Below, piece after piece: positions 31,631 through 43,247 of a stretch of 64,000 nt of DNA. Under the pieces are notes generated by a model. The model was given only the letters and a program-made list of their open reading frames with translations. It ran no database searches and was not told the origin of the DNA. The stretch lies in NCBI RefSeq assembly GCF_963678635.1, contig NC_087066.1, forward strand, positions 20,987,996 through 21,051,995. Reading direction: 5' to 3'. Source of the DNA: Symsagittifera roscoffensis. Lineage: Eukaryota; Xenacoelomorpha; Acoela; Convolutidae. The position numbers and the translations under genes are program-made. Position 1 is the stretch's first letter. Each line of letters opens with the position of its first letter.

Positions 31631-32968
31631 TTTTCACGCAAAATCAGGTACCACAAATAATCATTGGAATGAAACGAATGATATCCCGGGTTGACCTCCA
31701 TGCTAATCGTACAATTCCATTAACTAAGTCTATGAAAAAATACTAATCATACAAATTTCATACTTTTTTCTAAAATGGTGTCGTCGAATTTTCCAAAAAC
31801 ATTTCTCTTGTTTTGGCATAAATTTCGCTATCGTACTATATAAAAAAGAAAAACTTTTGGTCAAAAAAATGCTGCTCATACATTTTCATAAATTTATGAC
31901 TAGCATTGTTGTGATGGCGACGAAATATTTTTGAAATTGCCCCCAAACCTTTTTTTTGTGTTTTTTTCAAAACCGCAAATTGATTTTTGTACTTAAACAA
32001 ACATTTTTTCTGTGTATAACGTAGTCCTGGATATAATAATAAAGGATTTTTTTCCTTTTCTCTTCATAACTTTTTTCAAAAGCGCTTAAAACTCTTCTTT
32101 TTTTTATGACATGTTTTTCTATGCCTTCATCAATGTCTGGTAATTTGAAAATTCAAATTTTAGAAATAATCATTTTTGAAAATTTTTGCCAAAATTTAAA
32201 AGTTCGTTACTTTTGTTTTATTATTTGTGTGAGACCGAATTAAAACATTTCAGTCTGTTTCCAATGCATTTTTAATGCGAGACGGCCAAACCTTTGGTTT
32301 TTATGTTTGAGTAAGCAAGGTTCATGTCATTTGTGTTTGGTTACGAACACAACCAAAAAAATTTGAGAAATTAAAACGTAGAAAAATCAATGATTTTTGG
32401 TTTATGGAAAAATGCTAGTCTTACAATTTCCATATATGAAAAATTACTTATCATATACCTTTCATGCAATTTTCTGTACTTATGGAATTGCATAAAAAAT
32501 GTATGATTAGCATTTTTCCATAAATGAAAATTGTATGACTAGCATTTTTGGTCAACCCGATATATCATATTAAAGATCTTTCAGTCGTAATTTGGAAATT
32601 TTTTCACAGTGTCGAGAAAAACCGGTTTGAAGTTTTTGATTTCTGGTCTAATTTTGAGCTAATATAAAGCCGTGAAATCTTTGTTTTACTCAAGTAAAAA
32701 TAGTTTTTTGAGTTTTTTAGTGGAACTTTGTGAATCAAAAACTTGAAAATTCAAAAAAAATCCGCATAAAAAAATATTGAATCTTTTTCCACTTTTTTTC
32801 TTTTTTTTCTAGTCACTTTTCTTCAAAAAAATGTTTTCCAATTGACTTACTTTACTATGACTCTCAAATATGCCCAAGTTTTATTTTTCGTTCAGTTTTT
32901 TATCACACTAAGCAGAGAAAACGCCACCAATTGGAAAAAAACTTTTTTTTTAAGACTGTGGTCGGAAC
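31631..32968 (-). mobile_element. F3 element (minus orientation) interrupted by a foldback element
   Basis: Reads, reversed, as the F3 interior: CAAAATCAGGTACCACAAA at 31641, then after the insertion GTGTCGAGAAAAACCGGTTT at about 32612, to the end TGGTCGGAACATTC at 32959. The insertion is 31685-32559. Confidence 0.6.
31685..32559. mobile_element. Foldback element with GGTTGACC ends, nested in F3
   Basis: Begins CCCGGGTTGACC and ends GGTCAACCCG, inverted. The arms contain repeated variants of AATGCTAATCATACAATTTC in both orientations. GATAT-type sequence flanks both ends (31679-31684 and 32559-32564), a possible target duplication. No coding capacity. Confidence 0.65.
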
Positions 32969-34349
32969 ATTCTGTGCTGCTTGCACAGTAACCGGCTATC
33001 CATGTTAAAATATGTCTTCTTACAAAATTGTAATACAGATTTTATAGTAACTTAAGAAAACCCCTCAAAAAGTAGCAATGACTTTATAAATTATTGGAAC
33101 TCGCTAATCGAATTCATCGGCCTAGAGCGATTTATTTAACAGGTATGAGAGCACTGCTGTTGTCGAGAACATATATAATTTTATCAAAAAATCTTTTAAC
33201 TAGCAAAGGAGTAATAAATTTTAATCTGGTTACATGCTGGACGTAACTTTCCAATGATTTGCCTAATCTCACCTAATAAATCTCAAAGTCAGTCGTCCCC
33301 ATTTTTGACAGGTTTTGTTTCAAAACAATAACTAATAATGTTTTAGTGCTTACAAGAGAATTATCTGCTAAGAATATTGAATTAATCTCAATTACTTTGT
33401 GTTGTTCAATAGAACATATTTTATGACGACAGTTAACCGAACCGAATTCCTACGTATGCAATCACTTTATGTTCATGGACGTCAAAAAAAATTTCCTATA
33501 AACAAATTTGGATCTGCGTGACGCAAAAGAGTCTTGTGCTTTTTGGAATCTTGTGCTGTGAACATAGCACAAAAAGATCTTGTGCTATGAACAAAAGGAT
33601 CTGGTGCTTTTTGGAACAATATAAAGAAGGGTCGGCTATAACTAGGGGAGGGGGAAGGGGCTATTCACTCTTTTTCTCTTTCTCTAGGGTGTTTGGGTTA
33701 CTCGAGAATCCTAAGAGTAGCCTTCAAATGCGCTAATGCATAATCTAACCGCAGCATATACTTTTATTTTTAAAAGATTCTACAACCAAAAGGTCAATAA
33801 ACAATTTCCGAAGGAGAAGCGATAATGTTGTCTCCACAAGTCGCATTCATTATATATTTTCAATATATTAGCGGTTCTTTGATGAAAGACCATAACTTTA
33901 TTCTTTTTTGCTAATGAATGTTTGCTAGTGGAAATAGTTGCAATATCCGGTAAAAACAGTTAAGGTCAACAAAATGAGCGTTAAAATAGGAAACATTGCA
34001 ATGAGAGAGATTTCGATGACTTTCAGTCACCACAGAGCATATGGAGAGTTTGAACGAGTACAGCAGTACTCTTTAGGAGCATCTTTAGTACGCTCCCGTA
34101 ACGCTTTGGAGGAACGCACTCTCAAACACGGGGCCTCTCCATGATACTATTGCATAACATTCATTTTTGTTTCACTGCCAACATTTACTAATTTTGGGAA
34201 GAAAGAGCTCGCTAAAAAACGCTTTGTTGAATCCATGAAAAATGATCATAACTTGATCATCTTTGCAATGATAGTTCAAAAAAAATTCATGGGGTTGCTG
34301 GCGCTGACAGAAAGTTTCATTAACTAAATGACAATCATAATAAATTGAA
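32969..34349. other. Intergenic, nothing recognised
   Basis: Includes a small cluster of AGAGTCTTGTGCTTTTTGGA-like direct repeats at 33526-33620 and a locally GC-richer patch at 33980-34145. Neither is assignable. Confidence 0.45.
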
Positions 34350-34605
34350 AAAAAATGCTTATCATACAATTTTTTTGTATAAAAAATGGTATTTATGCTA
34401 ATATTTCTTCCAATTTTTTTTTGTTAAGAATTGTATTATATAAAGCTTATTATTTAATTCCAGACTATGTAAAAAATGCTTGTCATACAATTTCATATAT
34501 GGCGACTTTGGAAAAAATGCTTATCATGCTATTTTCATAGTATTTTTGTTTGGTCTATGAAATAGTTTGAAATAGTATGATAAGCATTTTTTGTCAACCC
34601 GGGAA
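34350..34605. repeat. Partial copy of the GGTTGAC foldback family
   Basis: Repeated AAAAATGCTTATCATACAAT blocks in both orientations, ending TTTTTTGTCAACCCGGG at about 34602. The left end is not clear. Confidence 0.55.
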
Positions 34606-35280
34606 ACGAATCAATTTACAACTTTCAGTATCTTTAATTTAGAAGATAACAAGTATTTGGCCAATAAATTTTCTGACCAAGTATTCCAATTTCGCTATTG
34701 ATTAGGACGCTATACTTTGGAGTTCAAGCTATTACGATTTGTTTTTGAGTAGCTGGGTGTCTCCTTGCTCAAATTTTTGAAAATTATCCTCGAAAAACTT
34801 TCTGGTTTTATCAATTTCAAATTGAAGGGCGAAAACGATTAGTAGTACCACATTTCACCAGCGCTTGTTGTTCTCAGGTTAGTTTTTTTGTAGACGCATT
34901 TCGTATTATAACTCCAACCCAACTAAATTCAAACAGCTGCAAATTTGGCGAAAGTTTTGAAAGTTTTAAAATGAGCAATAAAATTCGAGGCGCAAAAGCA
35001 TTAAAGCAGCAAAACTTGTAAATTGTTAATTAATCTTCTCTTCATATCCATAAGGCCCACGAGCATCGCAAGGCTGCCAAAATAATTAAAAAAATTTCTT
35101 TTTTGCTTTTTTATTGACGCAATCCTGTAGATGATCACAAATTGAGGCTTAGTTTGTACCTTGATTTGAAAAACTCGAAACAACTATTGTATCTAGCGAC
35201 AAAAATTAATGTCCTCTGTCAATGTCCTCTTGATCCGGTTTGTCGAATTTTTAGTTCTCAACTTGCGATTGTTCTTTTTT
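34606..35280. other. Intergenic, nothing recognised
   Basis: No supported feature. Confidence 0.45.
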
Positions 35281-35780
35281 GTTCCGACTTTCGATACGAA
35301 AGTAACGGAAAATTTGTGCTCCGGGTGGTTTTGTTTGTTCTTCAGACAAATTTCGACTTTTTATCTAGCCATTTTTGACGGAATTTTTTTTTATCATTCA
35401 AAAAGTATTGTTGTCCTGAGCTTGTCCATTGTTGTCCCGATTTAAAGATTGTCATTCTGGATAATTTGGGACCAAATAGCGCGCGATATATTTCGCGCAA
35501 TTAACGTGTGAGCGGAGATTTACTCCGTCTTAGAAATCGTTTCAAATTGGTTAAAGGAAGCTTATTTGCAGTAATTGATTTGTTCCTAGGAGCAAAATCT
35601 ATCCTTTTGTACTTAACATGGCATGTGGAGGGATGATTTTCATGAAAAAACTTCATAATTTAAGAAAAAAATTCATTTTATTTAATTACATATAATTTTT
35701 TTAAGGTTATTACTTGCTCCATAAACCTTAAAAGGCAGTCGGAACATTCAGGGCTTCGCCCTGATACGAGCAGTCTTGTT
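35281..35780 (+). mobile_element. F1 dispersed element, copy 4
   Basis: Starts GTTCCGACTTTCGATACGAA and ends with the CAGGGCTTCGCCCTG hairpin and ATACGAGCAGTCTTGTT. The central GCGCGATATATTTCGCGC core is present. Confidence 0.8.
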
Positions 35781-36451
35781 CAGTTTTTAAGTCAAGTCTC
35801 TTAATTCATCTAATAAAATTTTGTCGTAATTGACATCGTACATTTTCCTTGCATTCATTTAGTTTTAAAGCAACAGCTATGTTTTGCGATGAAACAACCG
35901 AAGCAACCTGAATAGTAACGAAATAGTTCGAAAAACTGGGGGCTATTGTCATGCGCGAAAGACCGATTGCGCAAAAAAACTGATGAAAAAAGGACCGAAA
36001 ACAAAATTAGCCGAAAGTCAATTTTTGAAAAGAAACAGTTGCCATTCAATTAAAATGAATTAATTGATGCAATATTTTGCTTCTTTCATAACGAAACCTT
36101 TGAAATATAAAATTTGTTCCAATTCGGCGGGGTCAGTGACAATTTGAGAATTTTGCATATTTCTGCCGTTTTTATTTTTGGCCAATATCAATTTTCAGTC
36201 CCTGGAAATGTTTACTTTCTTTCAAAAATTTAGATTACTGAAATTTGATTGGCTGATTTTTATTTTCGCGCATTCGCTCCTTCCCGTATGAGGGATTCCA
36301 CCTGAAAAATTTACAGATGGGAAATTTGTATGAAACAGGACCGCGAAAAAAGAAAATCAGGTTGAACAAAAACAAATACAAACCGATTAAAGAGAGCAAA
36401 AACATGAGTTTTTCAAAAGTTATTTCGGGGTAAACATCTAATTTAATTATC
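35781..36451. other. Intergenic, nothing recognised
   Basis: No supported feature. Confidence 0.45.
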
Positions 36452-36458
36452 AAAACAT

Positions 36459-36893
36459 GGGGCCTAGGAAATTAGACGAAAAGCAATTTAGACGTGACCA
36501 ACTAAAACGAACTTAGACGTCGATGCGAAATTACATTTATGGGAATTAGACGTAATTGTATTGTTTCGTGTCTGAAATTTGTGTACCGACTACAATTAAC
36601 TTTTGTTCAGCTTTCTTAAATTCAAATCAACTTCTCACATGCCGCAATTTATGCATTTCAAAAATGTTTTATAATTTTAAAATTAACATTTTATAAATCA
36701 AATGAGATAAATATTTTGATATGCAATCGGATCATATATTATTTTTGTAATTATGAAAACTTGTTATAAAGAATAAATTTTGTTAGCCTTTTGCTTTCCA
36801 TCTAAAATGCTAGTTTTGCAAAAACAATTTAACGTCTAAATTCGTTTTTGTTGGTCACGTCTAATTTGCTTATCGTCTAACTTCCTAACCCCA
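36459..36893. mobile_element. MITE with about 62-bp terminal inverted repeats
   Basis: Left arm 36459-36520 (TGGGG..TAGGAA.TTAGACGA.AAGCA..TTAGACGTGACCAAC) matches the inverted right arm 36831-36893 with few mismatches. The arms repeat the motif TTAGACG several times. Flanked by CAAAACAT at about 36452-36459 and 36894-36901, a 7-8 bp target duplication. 435 bp, non-coding. Confidence 0.85.
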
Positions 36894-36901
36894 CAAAACA
36901 T

Positions 36902-37270
36902 AGTTGAAACATACGTTTAACTGATTTTGTAGCTCAGCACAATACAAATTTGTGTAGAATACAAATCCCTGAATTATTAGAAATAACTATAGTTTGGAGG
37001 TTGGTACAGATTAATTAGAATTCAGTTATACAGTATCTGTCTTCCGATGGTTATAACCCAGTTAGCAACATATTGGTGATTCGCAAATAGACCACATCTT
37101 TCACCGTTTGATTAAAAAAATTAACTAATTTTAAAAAAATTAACTAAAAGTATCCAGAAAATTAAACAATTTTGGTCAGTGTTACCATAGTTTCAGGCGG
37201 ATCATTTCAAAATTTTGCAATCAATTTTTTTCCGTGTTGATAAACAAAAGCCTAATCAAAATATAATACA
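36902..37270. other. Intergenic, nothing recognised
   Basis: No supported feature. Confidence 0.45.
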
Positions 37271-37780
37271 AAACAGCTCATATCAGGGCGAAGCCCTGAA
37301 TGTTTTGACAGCCTTCTAGGGTATATGGAGCAGTAATAACTTGAGATTTTAGTAATTTGAAATTTTTTGAGAAAATCATCACTCCACACCCCATATAAAG
37401 TACGAAATGATAAATTTTGCTCCTAGTAACAAATCAATTACAACAAGTAGCGTCCTTTAACCAATTGGAACCATTTCTAAGACGGATTAATTCTTCGCTT
37501 ACGCGTTGATTGTGCGAAATATATCGCGCATTAATTGTCCCAAATTGGCAGCAATGGAAATCTTTAAGCGCATTTTACTTTAAACCCCTATAGAAAGAAC
37601 TCTATTCAAGTTTGAGCTCAGAACAACAATATTTTTTGAATGATATAAAAGCATCCGTCAAAATGGCTAAAGAAAAAGCCGAAATTTGTCTGAAGAAAAA
37701 AAAACATAAGACAAATATTCCGGAGCACAAACCACCCCGGAACACAAAAGTTCCGTTACTTTCATTATGAAAATCGGAAC
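37271..37780 (-). mobile_element. F1 dispersed element, copy 5 (inverted)
   Basis: Starts with inverted ...CAGGGCGAAGCCCTGAATG and ends AAAGTTCCGTTACTTTCATTATGAAAATCGGAAC. Full length at about 510 bp. Confidence 0.75.
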
Positions 37781-37990
37781 AAAAAGTAATATTTTGACAA
37801 ACTTCTATATTCCTTTGTTTGAGATGTTGTGGTTACCTTTTACTAAATAACTTTTCTATCTGTAAAATTTAAAAGGTAAAAGTTATTGTTATTTTTAAAG
37901 ATATTGAAGAAACTTATTTCATGAAAACTTAAATTTGGCATTTACTATTGCAATTGAATTTGGTACCATTTCCTATTGCACAGATTAGAT

Positions 37991-38067
37991 GCAATCTCAA
38001 TGAATAAATCCAGTTCAGCAAATATTTTAAATGATTTGAGAAACTACATGATTCAAATAATGTCCTA
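37991..38067 (+). repeat. 77-bp direct repeat, left copy
   Basis: GCAATCTCAATGAATAAATC through CAAATAATGTCCTA. Matches 38664-38740 with about four differences. The pair brackets a truncated F1. Confidence 0.85.
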
Positions 38068-38085
38068 ATTGTCTGAGTGAACATT

Positions 38086-38453
38086 CCCCCCACACCCCAT
38101 AGAAAGTATGAAGCGGTAAATTTTGCTCCTAGTAACAAATCATTTATGGCAATTAGCGTCCTTTAACCAATTTGGAACCATTTCTAAGACGGATTAATTC
38201 TTCGCTTAGGCGTTAATAGCGCGAAATACATCGCGCGTTAATTGTCCCAAAATGGCCAAAATGACAATCTTTCAACTCCTACAACTTTACGAAAAATGAT
38301 CAACAAATGAAATATCTTTTCAAATTTAAGCGAAGGACAGCTATACCTTTCGAATGATAAAAAAAATTCATCAAAATGGCTAGTTGAACAATCAAAACTT
38401 GTCTAAAGAAAAAAAACTGCTATTTTGTTACTTTCGATATGAAAGTCGGAGCA
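38086..38453 (-). mobile_element. F1 element, truncated inverted copy
   Basis: Begins inside F1 at CCCCACACCCCATAGAAAGT (the CAGGGC hairpin end is missing) and ends TTACTTTCGATATGAAAGTCGGAGC. Confidence 0.7.
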
Positions 38454-38663
38454 AATAAAAATTATTACTTGTTTGAATACCACTAACACATGAATAAACT
38501 AAAACAAAACTGAATGTTTTGCCTGGAAAGAATCATAAGGAATCAATTTCATAAGTGATCAATAGGAATCATAAGGGATCAATAAGAATATCAATTTGCG
38601 GTAGTTTTCACAAAAACAAGATAAGTAAACCGCGTGATTTGTGCAATTTTTCATAAGCGCGTT

Positions 38664-38740
38664 GCAATCTCAATGAATAAATCTAGTTCGGCAATTATTT
38701 TAAATGATTTGAGAAACTACATGATTCAAATAATGTCCTA
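38664..38740 (+). repeat. 77-bp direct repeat, right copy
   Basis: Pairs with 37991-38067, offset 673 bp. Confidence 0.85.
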
Positions 38741-39282
38741 AAAAATGTTTACTAGCAACATCGCTTTGGGTATAGTAATGGGCGTGAAGAGCGTATTTTC
38801 ACAGAACAAAAAGAAATTCATTTGAAAGCATTTTCAAATGATTTTTTTCTGAAAACATTTTCTGAAAACAGTTCTAAATTCTCATTTGTGTTGCAGAAAT
38901 TCTCATTTGTATTGCAAGGCTATAACACACAAAAACGTAACTGTTTAATTTTTCAGCTTTTCAATTATTGACTTCCGATAGATACTTTTAAATTGATGTT
39001 AACGTTTTTAAACTTTAGTTGGACAATCTCGAATAAAAGCTTTTCATCAAGCGATTGGCATGAAAACTGCCATTAATTTACATGCACAAATTCGCTGATA
39101 TTTTTAATTCCATTGGCGCAATTATCTCAAATCTAAGTTTTTCAGAAGGGCATCAAGAACGTTTGATTTGAACCAATACTGGTACTAGTTTACCTGTTTG
39201 ATCCCTCAAATATGCTGTGGTTCCTAATGAAAAAATTCTAACAGTAAGCATGCTTATTTCTCTAGATTGCTATCCAAACTGG
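38741..39282. other. Intergenic, nothing recognised
   Basis: No supported feature. Confidence 0.45.
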
Positions 39283-39470
39283 CCTAGTTAGTTTAGTGGT
39301 TACAAGTACAGTCACCAACCCCAAGGCGTATATTCAAATCCCGTGCTTGCTGCTCTTTTTAGAAAATAGGCGGGGCCAATCATCTAAACTAGTTTTGTCA
39401 CGGGACCAAACAAGTAAACTAGTACCCCAATACCTATATCGTATCTTGACTGCAAAAATACTGACAGTTA
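39283..39470 (+). mobile_element. tRNA-derived SINE-like element
   Basis: GCCTAGTTAGTTTAGTGGTT (A-box-like) ... GCGTATATTCAAATCCCGTG (B-box-like) has the tRNA head organisation. A short unrelated body follows. It differs from the SINE at 24035. Confidence 0.45.
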
Positions 39471-40305
39471 ATTTGGTTTCGTTTATGTCTTTGCAAAATT
39501 TCATAGAGAATAGCCAACAATAATTCGTACAAGAAAATTAGTTTGGAAGTTTTAAAATTAAAAAATTTATATTTAACTTACTTCAGAAGTCAAGATCAAC
39601 AAAAATACATAAAGGGGCTTAAGAGAGCAAAAAAAATCACTGTTTTAAATAAGTTTAGCTAATCAAGCTAATTTGAAATCTAGCCAGAATCTGTATAATC
39701 AGTTAATTTTTAACTACCAGAAACACTGTAACCTACTGAAACACGCAAAATGAGAAAATATTCGTAAAATGCGCGTTTTGTTGGGACTTGAAAAAGCATC
39801 GCAATTATCATTACGTTTTTTGACGCCATATTTCTTTTGTATTTGTAGATTGAAAATTTTCGAAGAAATGATTTTCAAAGGAATGATTTTTTCTAGTTCA
39901 AGTTGTTGCCAGAATTTAGCTTAAAGTTCTTAAATCAAGAAAAATTTCGTCTATGTTGAAGTGAGCTTTTTTTGGGTATTTGCCCCATTTCTAACACTTT
40001 GAAAGCAATTAACCAATATCAAATTTTGTTGGCTCATATCCGATGAAGTGATATGCTAATCACTTTTCTTATCAGTACATTTTACACGTTTTGCACATTT
40101 TACATGTTGAAAAGTATTAGAACATTTTTTGTCCAGCAGAGAACTGTATTTCAAATTTTTGGGTGATTTTTGTATTGCGCCATTACTTGAATCATACTTG
40201 AATCATCAGCAATCATAAGGGGAGTTTTTATCTGCATTTCAAGGGCAATGGGGACAGAAAAACTAAGATATGCATTGGCGCAAAAAATGAGGATTTTCTC
40301 GAGGG
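39471..40305. other. Intergenic, nothing recognised
   Basis: No supported feature. Confidence 0.45.
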
Positions 40306-40667
40306 AAGGGGCGGATTTATTCTGAAAAAAATTTTAAAACTTTTGCCGACCTTTTTTTCAGGTCGACTAAATTGATTTTCCGAGCTCTCCCAAAGCATTA
40401 TTAAGACCCTGTTTTGGTCAAATTTACTGCGCCGCAGGCAAAATTATGAAAAAACAGGCCAAAATTTTGACCAAAAAAATCGCGCTTTTTCGGCGCGCGC
40501 TGCCCCTCAAATTTAGTATATTCTGGCACCAAAGAAAATTTTTAGGGTCAGTCAGCCAAAAATGGATATCTCAAAATAGTACAAAGAGGGACCCTTTGGG
40601 TCGACAGGGAGTCAAATCCCTAAGGGGGGAGCGTGGCGTCCACCCCTCCCTCCCCAAATCCGCCCCT
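40306..40667 (+). mobile_element. MITE of the GGGCGGAT family
   Basis: Ends AAGGGGCGGATTTA and, inverted, AGGGGCGGATTTGG. The interior matches 24497-24880, including GGTCGACTAAATTGATTTTC and GGGACCCTTTGGGTCGACAG. No target duplication could be identified. Confidence 0.7.
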
Positions 40668-41962
40668 GCCTCTTGTTATTTTTTGAGAATTCATCGTTCA
40701 CCAAAAGAAATTGGCAACTGTCCTTAAATAACATACAGAAAAAGTTGCTGGGCTCGGAAAAATTCTTGCGGGCTCTTTAACTACACTTCAAGCGCGTGAT
40801 TCTCAGCTCGAAATCAGTTAAGTTGAAATCATTTTGTCCATTTAGCGACATCAGGCTCAAAAAACGGCTAGTTGATTTTTTTTGAATATTTTTGTTCTGT
40901 CTTAAGTTTTCGTCACTGTGCGAATCAGCAATTTTTGATAGCTAGATGTAGAATAAGAGGAAAATGGTTTCGGAAAAAAAATTGGTATCTGAAACAATAT
41001 TATGTCATTATTCATTCACAACTTAGGATATTTTCTATTATAGGACCCAAGGTTATCAAAATGTTGGGTCTATTCACTTATTCCGCCCAAAAACCAATAT
41101 TTCAACAACTTGAAGAGAAAATCTCTAGCATTCAATTTGATTGGCTAGAATAAGCCAATCAAATTTCAGAAGCATTCAAAATGTTTTGTTGGCAATGTTA
41201 AATCAATTTAAAATTATGTCCAATTAGTCGAAAATATGAACTGTTTGGAAAACTATTCAAGTTTGTTTCATTTAACTTGTTGAGTTTTACCCAAACCAGA
41301 AGAAAAAACTAGAAAAAAGCTACCGGAACAAAAATGTCACTTTTAGCATCTGCTCAAAACTCGGCCTTGTTAGAAATTGGCTACAATGAAAATGGTTGAA
41401 TTTTTATGAACCAAATGAATCATAAAATGTTTTGTTCTCTGTATTTATACATTGAATACGACGAAATTGCATAATTAAGAAAATTGGGCGGAATAAGTAA
41501 AAAGACCCCAAATGATAATTGAAATTTTGTTTTTATTGAAAATGGAGATTTATTTTTGGTGATGTTATTTTCAACCTTTCATATTCAAGCTTCTGATCAA
41601 ACTTTCCTAAAGATCAGTTTTTCTTATGCAACTTGTAGAAAACTATTCCAAACCCTAATAAAGTTAGGCCGAGTTTCAGCATTTTCAACTTTTTGTTACT
41701 GCCTTTTTGGGATTTTTTGAAACCAATAGTTGCGTAGGTCTGAAGTTGACGAGATAAAGGCTATCTTAAATTATGTGTTTGATGGTTTCAAGGAAAATTA
41801 GAAACCCAATGGGGCGAAAGTTGCATCAATTTCACATTAATACAATCTCTATTTTTTCACAATTCACAATTTCAGCCAATCAAAACAGTGGAAATTATCA
41901 GGTAAATGAAGTGAAGGCAAATTTGAGAGTTACGGTGACCGTTTGATGTCAGTGGTGATAGA
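40668..41962. other. Intergenic, nothing recognised
   Basis: No convincing frame. It lies upstream of a candidate promoter. Confidence 0.45.
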
Positions 41963-42035
41963 GTATATATATTAAAGAACGACTTCTGATACCAGTTCAA
42001 TCAGCGTAATTTTATCAAATCAACCCAATAATCAG
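41963..42035 (+). promoter_or_regulatory. Candidate TATA promoter and non-coding first exon
   Basis: TATATATATTAAAG at 41963-41976 is followed 25-30 bp later by an initiator-like CAGTTCAATCAG (about 41993), then a short stretch ending AATCAG/GTAACA at 42035. That is an exon end with a weak donor. The next suitable acceptor on this strand before a good ATG is CTTTCAG at 46088-46094, 127 bp before the neuropeptide start codon. The link to that gene is inference. Confidence 0.3.
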
Positions 42036-42928
42036 GTAACAAATTTGCATCTTCTCAAAAATTATAGTTTATTTTTTTCGTATTCTTTCAAAATAGATTC
42101 TAAATTTGACACTAACTCTTTTACGCTTTAAATATTAACTAGATTTGTCCTAAAATTTAGTCAAACTGGTCAAAAACAAGGTTTTGTTCGATTTTCAAAC
42201 CCAAACTTAAAACTGCAAAAAAAACTCCTTTTTGTTTTTTGCTTTGATGAAGTCTGAGCTGTTTCAAGAATATAAAAAATCTACCCTCTAGTTCAAAACA
42301 ACTGACTATAGAAAGTGATACTTTTATTCGCAGACTTTTCCTTGACCGCGGGAAAAAACAACAGAAATAGAACATCGGAAGCTGTGCTTAAACCGTAAGT
42401 CTTTTCATGCTAGCAGCGTTTAGAGAAGTAATTATCAAGAAAAAAGAAGAGCGCAGGAATCACTGTTCCTCTTTTACAAAGAACCTTGACAAACAAAAAC
42501 ACAATTTAATGCTCATTTTTTGGAATGGGTAAAATTGCTATTCTCAGCCATAGACCACAATTTCTCAGAACCTGAAATTTCATAGGCATAGGCACTACCG
42601 TCCCATTTATAGGTACTCGTATATTCAACAATAAAAAATTTTATGGTGTTTTTTATGGTCAATACACCTGAATTTCTAAAGTAATTATAGGTAAAGTTTT
42701 TGTTTTAATGTATTTATAGGTAATTTAAGGAAGAGCAAACTGACGTGTTAGAATGTGTTAAAGTATTTTTAAGCTAATTTTATAAGGTAAACTATTTTTG
42801 TGCGTAGCTGCACGGAATCTTTTTGGGCCAGCTGTTCTCCACATTCTGTCACGTCAGTTTGTACCCAAAATGGATTTCTTTCAAAATTCCCCCACCCTTG
42901 CTTAACCGTTGCATTACTTTTTTTATAG
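42036..42928. other. Intergenic or putative 5' intron, nothing recognised
   Basis: AT-rich with no frame. It would be the first part of a 4-kb intron if the exon at 41993-42035 is real. Confidence 0.35.
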
Positions 42929-43164
42929 GGGTGGCAATTCGTTACTAGGTACCATAAGGAAGGAAATAGTTAGAGAGATCACAAAAACCTCTCGTCTTGT
43001 TAAATTTCATAGCATCACTGACCATCCTTGTATTAGTTTTGAACACAATTTTGATGCCAATTGTAAGTAACTTTTTCCAGCTTTTTCTTGTAGCTTCAGA
43101 AACTCCAAAAATGTCGGATCTCTTTAACTGTTTCCCCCCTCGGGTGCCTAGTAACGAATATCCC
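42929..43164. repeat. Small foldback element
   Basis: Left end GGGGTGGCAATTCGTTACTA and right end (inverted) GGGGATATTCGTTACTAGGC are imperfect inverted repeats about 235 bp apart. A perfect 28-bp palindrome with a similar CGAATATCCCCC edge follows at 43220-43247. Confidence 0.5.
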
Positions 43165-43219
43165 CTATAAAGAAATAAATCAACGGTTAAGCATATGAGA
43201 ATTTCATATCTAATAACGA

Positions 43220-43247
43220 ATATCCCCCTTTTGCAAAAGGGGGATAT
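43220..43247. repeat. Perfect 28-bp palindrome
   Basis: ATATCCCCCTTTTG followed directly by its exact reverse complement, with no spacer. Confidence 0.9.

Noticed and set aside
33938-34144. 68-codon plus-strand frame in a GC-richer patch
   Set aside because: No domain, no splice partners and no repeat support; left as unassigned.
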